Source: Argopecten irradians
Taxonomy: Eukaryota > Mollusca > Bivalvia > Pectinida > Pectinidae
Assembly (NCBI RefSeq): GCF_041381155.1
Contig: NC_091135.1
Span: forward strand, 5,130,620-5,194,619
DNA length: 64,000 nt
Reading direction: 5' to 3'
The notes under the pieces are model-generated. The model saw only the letters and a program-made list of their open reading frames with translations. It did not search any database and was not told the DNA's origin. Position 1 is the stretch's first letter. The number at the start of each line of letters is the position of its first letter. Below are positions 37,501 through 49,800 of this stretch, one piece after another. A program made the position numbers and the translations under genes.

Positions 37501-40500
37501 TTTTCTGTATTTTCAACTTGAAGTAAAATTAGAAGCTCAAACTTTTCAATGGGGTAATGATGTAAAATAAGTAACTTTTGTAACTGAATAAAAATACCAA
37601 ATCGTCTGCTGCTGTTTTTGATAATGAGAAAATACCATTTGTTATAATTAGCAGTGGAGCATCTTTAAAAAAAACTTGTGTCACCATCATGATAACAATT
37701 TCAAGCACAGTGATTACCAGATGGCACATTGGGCTGCATGCTTTGGCTAAGCAGCATTCTTATTCAACTTTTTTATATTAATTACTATTTTTATATTACT
37801 TAAATTTTTTAAAAGATGCCAGAAAATTATAGCCTAACCTTACAGGATATTGTTATCATGATTCATCCACTGTTATGTTATAATTATCATTAATGATTGT
37901 GGTTTAATAATAAGTATACATAAAGCATATCTTATGTTCCTCCTCCCTGCAGAAATTGGACATACACAAATATTAACAAAATCTAAACATAAGCCTGAGA
38001 GATTAGAAACGTAAACAGCTCATATGACCATCACGTAAAAAGAATGCCATGGAAATCAGAAATACATTATATACAACTAATACATTTTCAAAAAGAAATG
38101 CCATAGGTTGAAATAACTTTGTCTTAATAGAGAGGGCAAAGAAATAGATTTTGATGGTGATATTGTATAGATAGTATAGGTAGAAAATTATGATAAGAAA
38201 TGCATATATAAAAGATTAGAGAATAACATCTGAATAATTTCTGGGGAGGAGGGACAAACATGTGTATCAACATAGCATATCAGTGTCACTTAAATGTCAA
38301 TCGAGGTCAATAGACAGTTAATTATTTGAAGTTCAAGCAGATGCATTATCGATTTTTTAAAAACATTATAAAGCCATAATATTCAATGAATATATTAGTA
38401 TTCTTGTTAATTGCTTGATTGACAATAAGGGAATGAGAGATAAAATGTTTCTACACGATTAATACACCAGGCTGGCAAGCATGCTGTGATCCTCACTCCA
38501 TGGTCAATAAATTATCTCCACTCAAATGTTAGAATTACCTCCCTTAATTAGCAGGCAAACGGTTATCTCCCTTATTGTTAAGAGTTATCTCCTCTTATTA
38601 GCCGGCAACAAGTTCTCTTTTTAATGGGGTAGGTAAATATTAACTCCACTTAATTGTTGGGGTTAGAGTAGGTTAAATTGTCTCCCCTTAATGGTGAGAG
38701 TTATCTCCTCTGATTAGCAGGCAACAAGTTGTCTTTTTGATAGGATACGTAAAAATATTAACTCCCTTTAATGATTAGGGTTGGAATAGGTTAAAATTGT
38801 CTCCCCTTATTTGTTAGGATTTTCTCCAGAGCCAGCAACAAGTTGTCTTTTTAGGTAAATATTATCTCCCCTTAATGGTTAGGGTTGGAGTAGGTAAAAT
38901 CCTCCCTTTAAAGGTTAGTGTTATGTCCCTTATATTATCAGCCAACTGTTCCTCTTTTTAGTGGGGTAGGTAAGTATAATCTCCCTTTCCCGGTTATGGG
39001 TGTCCCGTTAATTAGCAGGCAATTTTTCAGTGGGGTATAAAGAATATTGAAAAAATAAAGGTAGTTAATATGTTGCATTACAGTATTAGTACAGGGGAAG
39101 GGGAAGTATGGGATTGGATAGGGGTTGTTGGTTAAACAGCAGTCGCATATTGTCTGTTAATGTCTCTAAATAGCTATGGTATAGATCAGGCTAAAGTCAT
39201 GTCTAATCACTACTGCATCTACAACACACGGACTGCTTTCTAGTTTCTTTCCACATTATAAAATTTCAGCAATGGTAATTCAACCCTCTGTTGCATAAAC
39301 ATTTCCACAATAACTATTCATTAATTATTCCAATGTAAGACATTAATCAAATAAATTTCCTGTGTTTCCCGGCCACGCTTCAATATCTCAGAAACACTAT
39401 ATAACTGACTTCTTGAGGATATTAGCTAAATCCTCAAAATAATTCCAATCAATTGCAAGGTCATTAAGTATCTAGTGATGGTCGACTCCTTTGTTGGTTG
39501 TTCCTTTCATTTGTGATAAATATAGATATTGTGCACATGATAACCAATCCTTTAATGTTTGGTGTAACACTACAGTATATCATAAATACAGCAAAACAAC
39601 ATTTTGGAAGGCCATGCAAACTTGCATGGAATGAATTAATGAGATGTTATGCACCTGATTCAGCTGTTGAAAGTAAACCTTTACACTATATATACAGATC
39701 AGTCATGAAGGTGTTTTTTATGACACAACTTGTGCTACGGTGATAGTAAGTAAAAGTATCACAAATTCTTTTTTTTTTTTTTTTTAAATCATCTCAATGA
39801 TCATTGCATCCAATCTCTGCTCATACAGCTGCACAAAGAGAGACACATACCACATCGTAGTAGAGACATCCGCAACTAATTAGAAGTTACATTTCCCCTC
39901 AAAGACAATGTACCACATTCTGTAACTGGAATGCATATTGATAAATACCACCAAGAATGTAAGTCAAAGTCACGCAGTTACCACACTTTAAGGTACATAA
40001 CGTCTTCTACAGAAACAGGTTAGACACTCCTTCAACACAACAAAATATGTCCTCAACTAAAAGAGAAAAGTCGCCCAGTGAACTAATTCAAACAATTATA
40101 GAGATGTAGCTTTGCATTAGTAAGGGTTAGTCTATATCTAGATGTACATCTAATGTGTACTACTTGCGTACTACGTGTTAAGTCTCTATTAATTAATAAG
40201 CTTAAGCCTTTACATGTTAGGTTAAACATTTGATGTAAATTTTATAGGGTAATACACTGAATTAATGTAAGTGTAATATTCTAAGTGTTAGTCTGCATGT
40301 ATTCAATAAGCCTTTACCAGTAAAAAAAGGTATTCCTATGTGAACCTATGCAGTTTTGGTCTCTAAATAAGCAACTACATAAACCATGTACTCAATTTTC
40401 TCATGTGTAGGCTGTTAAAACCTTTTAAATCTAGTCTGATATGTTCACTAAACAAGCCTTTGTCTACAATAATGTTTACGTAGTAATCAGTATATCTACT

Positions 40501-40853
40501 GATCACTAAATAACCCTTCACCACTATAAAATAATGTAGACATATGACAATGAATTTCAAAGCCTATGATCATTTTCCTCCACCTGAGTTAGCCTATTCA
40601 ACCTGCACCTGTGCTAGCCTATATACACATGCCTGTTACAATGTCAGCATATATGCATTCATTTTAGCCTATTACACAAGATACATGAAGTCAATACATG
40701 TGTGCAATGTATATTATGATGTCAATACATGTGTGCAATGTATATTATGATGTCAATACATGTGTGCAATGTATATTATGATGTCAATACATGTGTGCAA
40801 TGTATATTAATGTACAAATGTGAATTATACATTGGTCTTAAAATGTGCTATAG

Positions 40854-40894
<41 letters not shown>

Positions 40895-43800
40895 CGCCAA
40901 CCTATATATAATTACATATAAATTTAAGAAGACCAAAAACCTTTATATCAAAATGTTTACGCTAATTTACCAGTGTCAACCTATAAAAATGATGCCTATT
41001 CCTGCAATAGCCTATGCCTACATGCATGTTAGCCTACACAAATACACCAAACCTGCACCAATGTTAGTATGCCCACCACCTGAAAGATTGCCAGTCTCTC
41101 CTCACATTTATTTTGAAGGGATTTTAAATGATTTTTTTATGATTTTTGGTGGGTTTTTTGTTCTGATCTCCTGCTCTAAGTAATTATTTACAAAGATATT
41201 AATTTGGGTTTTTAAAAAAACCATTGCTTCATATTTGAATCTGAATGGATGGATGAATCTTGCATACGCACACAGTGAAGCTATGATTTTTGCTGACAAC
41301 AATATATATATAGTTCTGTGAAGTTATGGTTTTTGCTGACAACAATATATATATAGTTCTGTGAAGTTATGATTTTTGCCGACAACAATATATATACAGT
41401 TCTGTGAAGTTATGATTTTTGCCGACAACAATATATATACAGTACTGTGAAGTATTGATTTTTGCCGAAAACAATTACATGTATATAGAGGGTGTCAGTA
41501 TTACAAGCTAGTATAAGTGTATCATCCATCTTCTACAAGTCACAACAGGCCATTCTCGTTTGTTGGAGAGAGTAGCAGAGAGAAGAAAGTAGCTAAAATC
41601 CCCGGGGTGGGGCGGCGGGGTGAAGAGGGGGTTAGGCTGTGAAACACCACACCCAATAAAGCCAGGTTACAAGCTACAATTCAACACTACCTGTCGCATA
41701 TATTTCCAACGCCCTTTTCCACTGTCACACCGCACAAATTTTACTTGATTGTACGCTGCCTCCATACAGATGTTTTCGTCAGTCATTATCTGCTGCTTGC
41801 CCGTGTAGGCAAACACCTGGTGTAATACATGCAGATTTAGCATTATGGACACATGGGAGTGGTGGGTGTGGCCACAGCGAGGTGGACAACCCTTAACGCC
41901 ACAGCATGCCAGCCGCACAGCTCTGGAATTAATCTGATTAATACCAACAGCCACAACACAAGAACACACAGGCACCAGGCAGACCGTACCTAGGGAGGTC
42001 AAGATCAGGATCATATTAACGCCATCCATACTAATTTCAAATAATTGAAAAAAAAAAAAATTTAGTTGAAAATTTACCAAATTTATTCTGATTTTGAATG
42101 TTACAAAATCTTATTAATGTTTTAGATTTCTGAGGTCCAATATCCTCTCCACAGTAAGAGTCAGGATGACCTTGTCAAATTTTTTTTGAAAGTATTAACT
42201 GAAAGTAAAAGTCCCAGTATGGCCAATTATGACTATTTTTTATCCCAAAAAGTTGACCAGCTATGTAAGTTGTCCTAGTGCCTGTGGTCAGTTGACATGA
42301 CTGGTCAGTTGTTGGCTGTAGAGGTCAGATCAAGGACAGCCAGTTACCTGTCCGTTATATTCCCACTGCTGGTTGCCACCTAGACCATGACACTGAAACA
42401 ATTTTACCGGCCCACCGATGGACGACACATCCAAACACAAGTCATCGGTTTGTAAAGCTTTCTTTTTGGTGTAAGAAAATATCTGAAAGTGTGCAGTGAT
42501 GGTTATCAATCAAAGTAAACATTAAACTATTGTCGTATCTTTCTTCAAAACAACCCTCAAAATAAATTAAATACAATGTACAATAATTAATTTTCATAAA
42601 TCCTCTTTTAAAACACCCCTCAATATGAATTAAATATAATTATCAAGAATTCATTTTCAATCATCTTCTTTAAAATCAATTGTAATAATTATAGATCAAT
42701 AAGAAAGTAATATAGCATATTACCATACACTGATAGATTAATAAACATCAAATTTTCATATTAATAATATATATATATCTGTGTCTTTTAGGTAAAGCAA
42801 ATAAGTGATTTTACAAAATTTTTATAAGCACAAGACTGTTAAATCTTATATAAACATATTCATTAAAGTTAAAATTTGAGTTTAATGTCCTGATACTGAT
42901 CTTCATTTTGTTCATTTTTATTTTACTTTTAGCATTTTTCTCGTCTATTATATCTTATTTGTTTCCCTGTCAGATACAATCTTCTTATGTTCATTACTTC
43001 ATCTACTTTTGATATCAAACTTCAATTGCCGCAATGGAGTTGACAAAATTACATTGCCTTGTCTTACTCCCTAACTCCTATCAAAGCGAATTATCACCCT
43101 CTTTCAAATCCAATTTCTTGGATCACGTCATTTACCTTACCTTATATGAGTAGTATCCCTTCAAATATTTGATAACTTTGAAACTTTCCCCTAATATAAA
43201 GGAATGCATCACCTGATTACCTACCCTGCCTCACTCAATTGTCTCCCTTAAGATTTTATAATAAGTAGTTATTTCCCCTGCCTAATAAAGTTGTCTTCCC
43301 TGAAAGATTTGCCTTACCTGGTTGCCTCCCATTCCATGACAATTGACAAGTCCAACTTTCTCTCCACTCTTCCTTCCCATACTGTCCACACAGTGACCTG
43401 TCTCTTTGTTACGAATCTGTTCGCATAAAACGGACAATACAGTACAACTATTAAAGTCAGAACATTGTATTGTATAATATTGGTTTCAGCAGTAAGGATA
43501 TGCATCCAAGACATTTATAAAATTTACATAGCATGTATAGTCATAATAATGAATGTCCTTATGGATGATCCAACACATTCAAATATAAGACGGTGATTTT
43601 GAGGTACCAAAATAATGTGATTGCAATACAATTTACTGTTGAATAGTCCCACATTCCTATGATTGTGACGTCATATACCGACATGTTTTTTTGTGACGTC
43701 ACAATAACCTGAAGGTCGGACTAATGGAGAGTAAGTCATACTTCATCCACATGATTTTGGTATCTCGAAACTCCCGGATTGGCTGTATTTGTTTTTCTCA

Positions 43801-46800
43801 CCTCTCCCAGTGCGAAGTAGTCCACTGGCATCTGAGATTCTGGATAAACATTTTCTAAGTACCAGCGGAAGCTTTTACAATTTAATCTCTTCCTCATATC
43901 TTTTCTAGCCGTCACATCACCGTAACTGGTACTTTTCACAGCTGCATCATGTAAAACACATCAAAACCCATTTAAGATATAGCTTAACATGGTGGTGGTG
44001 TACTTCATAAATATAATGAGGGACAAAATGTCATAATGATAAATACATCACATATATGCAGTAAAATTGAGAAATATAATTTGTCTACATATATTTCTTT
44101 ATATATCAAGCTCTATAATTGATTCTTATGCAATTAAAAGATATCAATTTTGAGAAGAATGAAATGTGGAATATCTTAGAAAAGTTAAATCAAAAGTTGC
44201 TCATGCAGTGAATATTCTTTCTTACTCACAACAGAAAAAAGGTTGTTGATGAAGTATAATACCGATATATTATAATCAAATGATTGTATAATGATTAAAT
44301 AATTTTATTTTTTTTTAAATTTGGTAAATACATGTAAATGACTATGGCCATGTTGAGCTTTACCATCTCACAGCAGGAACAACAATTTAAATGCATGAGA
44401 AGATGTAATACAAGAGAATCATCGTACCTGGATTAATTTTATAGAAGAACTCTTTGTACTCATCCATCCACACCTCCACGATACGTTGTGTGTTGTGGTT
44501 GATGATACGAGCCACACCCCCGGGCCAGGAGTAGGGAGAGGTCTTCCTGAACACATGTCCCACTCTGGAGCAGGTCACGATAAAAACCTGTCCCCCACAC
44601 ATCCATACCTAAAACAGAGAGATACAAAATCATGGAGACGGTGTAAGAATTGATTCGGGATGACTTGACTTCTCCAGAATGGCCATGTATCAGACAGCTG
44701 AATGTTTATATAAAGTGTTTTGGGAAACTTAAGCTTAGTATAATATTGTTTTTTCATGTAAAACGTTGTGGATAACTTCGGGACTATGTAATTGTGCTTG
44801 GTTCACATATTAGAGTAGATATGAACCATGCACCTTAAAAAATTGAAATACTTTTCCACCATATAAACTTTTGGTCCATTCACTGAGAAGTGGCATAATA
44901 CATTGGGTTCATTCATTTTTTATCTTTTGTGTGTAGGGCAGGGTAATGTTATTAAGTGACCTTCTCTTACATATAGTATTACAGGTTATACTACTTTCTC
45001 TATTAGGCGAACCACTTCAACTGTGAAACTGTGAAAAGAATGTACATCCTCTACATCTATACACACAAAGACTGACAAAATGTCATTATATTCAATATTT
45101 AGAGCCCCATGCGTCTATATTCTAGCTTCTTATTATATACACTTACCCTAAAGGACATTTCTAGATTTTCACCTCCCCATATGTCCATTCCTTCGTCGTA
45201 GGAGCCTATCTCATAGAAGTATTTTCTATCAATGGCGAATAACCCACCAGCCATTGTCGGAGTTCTGTAAGTATACAAATATCAAAGTTATTATGTTTTT
45301 AATCTTTCGGTTTTTGTCAATCTTTTTTCCATATTTATCCATAAATGTTTCTTATCATTACAAATGTTAATTGATCACATTTATTATTTAGCTTTTAATC
45401 AAATGATTGGTTACAACTTTGTGTTATTTAAATGTACTGATTTTACCACAATTCTAGTGCAGGGCTTATACAAAACTAACCTTCATCAATATTGAAAAAA
45501 TGTGTTGTACCTGTTATCCTCAAATGATATGATGTGAGATGAAAACTTAACTACATACTAATCACTTTGGAAGCAATAGTTGCATTGGAAGTCATTCAAT
45601 GTTTGATATAGTAAACAAATATCAAATTGATCTTAAATCTATTTGAAAATCTTATTTCATTCATACAATCAATTAAAGATGCTCCATCTTCATAAATACA
45701 ATCTATTAAACCAATATCTCGATGATTTCCATACTTTGTAGGGTTACTCCGATCTCCATTCCGTCGGTCCAGTTCTCTCTGAGGCACTGGATACCACCTA
45801 AAATTGAGCTTCCAGTTGAAGCCTCCCCATGTCATATCAGATCCATGAAGATATAATCAAAGGTGTCGTCACTGATAACGTCAATGATTGTGGCCCACAC
45901 CACCACTGAGGTCCTAACAACAGATAATAGGAATAAGTAAGTGCACTTCACATACTGTGATAACAACAGCACAACTCCACATTTACATATTATAACAACA
46001 CGCATAAAGAAGGATCAGCAGCATCAACACCAAAAATTCCGTAATTTAGTGGGTATCTATTAGTTTATATTTTAAGACTCTTTCATATGTGGATATGAAG
46101 GATAGGGATATTCTACTCGAGGGTCACAAAATGTAGTAAAACCCGAAGCTTGCCGAGGGTTTTGCAACATTTTGTGATCCCTCGGGTAGAATATCCCTAT
46201 CCTTCATATCCACTTATGAAAAAGTATAATTCTTTCATACCTTGACATTTTATTGAAATTTTACAACTATTACATACCGCCATTTTGAATAAATTAAATT
46301 CGAAGAAATTCACTGTGGCTGAAAGTGTTAATTTTTCATAATAGAAAAAATAATGGGTAGCCATGTAATACAGCCTCAGGCGACATGAGTGTATTGCACT
46401 AGACCAACCAGTAATATACCCGTAGGTATGAAAGAAAATATATTACATTATGGAATCTTTTGAGTTGGTGCTCCATCCTTCTTCATACCTGTATTTCTAC
46501 ATCATCTATGGGGCTCTATAAGAATACTCCTTTATCCACCTTTGATCCCTCTGCAGACATATATCTGATCATGATGAAAGACCTACAGGATATTGGAAAC
46601 CTTTGCCTTTAATTTATTTTTACTTATATTATAATCGATTCAATATAAACGACGCCCAGAACTGTTGGTTTAGCTTTTGGGGGGAGTGAGGGGGAAGACA
46701 AATTAAAAAGTTGATTGCATTGTCTCCCCTTCTAATATTTTTCTGTATATACCTGTCTTTGTGGATCTCCGCTAACAATGGCTCCAGCCAGCCTTCTGTA

Positions 46801-49800
46801 CACTCACAATGAGCATCCAGAAATGTGATTACATCTCCCTTAGCAGCGGCCGCTCCTACAAAAGATCAATCAATTCAAACATTTGTCAGGTCCAAAAAAT
46901 ATTTATTTCATCTGCCAAATGTTAATCAAATTATCTCTTAACAGAATTATACAATAATCACTTGATGACATCAAAAACAACCTATTTCCATATATTTATA
47001 AATATCTATATATCTGGATCATAAAACCATATTATACTTAAATATTTCCTTAGGTTTTTGGAATGTCACAATTGGTTGACCATCAAACTTTCAGACAGAA
47101 ATGGATACACGATTTTTCATGACCTTGAATATGCCGTATATTCCTGTTTTCTGTACAAGTGAGTTTTCTTTAGGCCAAAAAAGAAATATGTCTGTTTAGG
47201 GTTACCCGACCGACCCTAAAAAAAATCCTCCCGACCTACCGACCCTTTTTTTCCCCCTGCAATGTAACCCTATTCAGACATATTTTTTAGTTTGTCCAAT
47301 TTGCATATAATTAGCCATGTTTTCTGTTCGAGTAAGTTTTCTTGGGCATACTCAGCCCGTCATTATATACAGTAGATAATTGATTTAAATGGAATATTAA
47401 ACTGAAAGCACACACATAGAACCATAGAAGATTTATTATGAAGTACCTGTTAGTCTAGCTCGGATGAGTCCATTCCTTGATTCGGACCTCATAACCTTAG
47501 TATGCACAGGCAAGGTTGCTATATACTTCTCAAGTTTTCTGCCTAGTTCCTCTGTAATGTTAGCAATGTCGTGTTTTATATTACTGATACACAATTAATA
47601 TGTAAATCAAAGTAAATATATATAGTCCTTACAAACATTATACAGGCTATAAACATGTATAAGTTCAGGATGATTAACTCATTCACACCTGAAATTTAAT
47701 AATGAACTCTTCCAGCCTTGGAATCGGACCAGTCCAAATGTGTTTTCAGGGGTGAGTAAGTTAATATGTGCACTTTAACATGGTATAATGAGACAGCTAA
47801 AGTTTCGATTACGTAGAATAAAATGAAGTCTTCATATCTTTATTTGATACATATAAGTCAAGTCTTCATATCTTTATTTGATACATATAAGTCACCCATT
47901 GTTCATATATATACTGGTATTTGACCATGGATATTGATATAACTTGGACTTTTGGAAAAATAAATTATGGCCTCGACCGCTAACATGCCACTTAGTACTT
48001 GTATTTTTATACTAAACATCAAGTGTAGAATTTACCTCGTTCACTGGCGTCGTCCACTAAAATAATTTCCTTGACCAGTCCCGCTGGCGACCGGTTGATG
48101 ATACTGTGTACAGTACGTAGGAGGGTGGACCAAGCCTCATTATGGAACACTATCACTATACTGGTGGTGGGAAGTTCAGATACCGGCGCATACTGCTTCC
48201 TCTTACACCTGAAAGGTTAAAAGGTCACTATTACATATAGGGCAAAGGTCAACATATCAGAGATTTAATTGTACCAAAGATATCTAGCTTAAAAATCATA
48301 AAAATGATACATTTACAATCTTTAAATTTTTTTTTGCTTGGCCACTGAAAAATTTTATAAATTTTTTTCTCACATCCTCTATAAATGGTAAAAACATGTT
48401 CAAAGTAGAGAAGTGATGAGAGGCCTCACAAAGTGTACTAGGAAATGAACTTGTAACTACATTCAATTTGATAAATACTTACGCATCCATCCTGTAATCA
48501 GGGAGAGAACGGTTGAGAGACATCATATCACTAGCTACAAGGTTAAACTGGTTAATTTTAAACTTTTCTTTGGCTTCACTTTGTCTGTCTGCGGGGACTA
48601 CAACTCCCTTCCCCATCTCCCCAGGCCCAGTGGGAGGTCGCTTCATTAGACCTACAATATACCAAATCAAACCGCTCATCAATCACGCTATTCAAATCAA
48701 GTTCACAAACAGATTTTACAATCAAATGTGCTATAAAGTTCATGAAATTTATTATTTAAAGAAAGCTTTCATTTAGCATTTCTACATGTACATTCAAAAG
48801 TGCCGCATGTAATTAATATATGATTACATGGTAAGAAATGCCATGGCAACATATTCCACAGCTAAATTGAGACCTCAGCGGGGATCATCCATTGGTGTGG
48901 TCGTGAAAATTCCATCCACAAAATTATTGGCTATATTGTTTGTGCTTTTTTGACGTAATTAAAAGATTTTGACAAACAAATACCGGAATACCCCAACTAC
49001 CGCTCTTTTGAGACAATGGCAACTAAATACCAAAAAGTGCCATTGTATTGTTTAAAAATATGTTTTTAATTATTTTTCCAATGATTAATTTGATATAGAT
49101 TAGCAGCTAGATTACAGATTATATTCAGTAAAATTTTCATTCTTTTATTTGAAAACCTTGTGTTTGAATGCTTTTTAAGACCATGTGATATCCATATGGG
49201 GACTTCGTATATACTGCATATGAATCGATTATATGACATTGTATAAATCAGTATTGTTTAAATAATTGCATTGCCTAACAGACTGCATGAAATCAATATC
49301 TAATAGAGCTTATCAATAACATGTGTTGTACAGTTCACTGTAGTGTAGGCAAATATTGTCAAGAATTTCAAGCTTTACATGTGTGAATAATACTAATAAA
49401 TCCTTGTTTATCATTAATTGACTTATAGATAATACTGATGCAACGTTTACACCTACGTGGCATATGATTTTTAGATCAACAATGTATTTATGTAGTCTAC
49501 CAGCTAGCTCCTTTCTGTAATTATTATAATCAGTGATTTTTCAGGCTATTTTGGGAAAAATGTTTTTACAACAAATTGGGAATTTTTAATCGCAAAAAGA
49601 GCGGTTTTGGGAAAAAGTTACATCTTACCGGACATGGTATTATAGGTGATTAGATATCACAGTAAACTGTGTCAATATTTATCAAAAGGTGATGATCACT
49701 ATATCACAACAGTTTCAGAGTAGATTGTTTTTAAATTAAACAACGAGAGGAGATATTTGTGGGTTTTATTTGGTTTTCAGCAATTTGATTTGGAATTTTT

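Noticed and set aside
41667..42080. 137-codon minus frame covering lectin exon B
   Set aside because: Only the 126-nt exon is homologous to GALNT; the rest is intron read-through on both sides.
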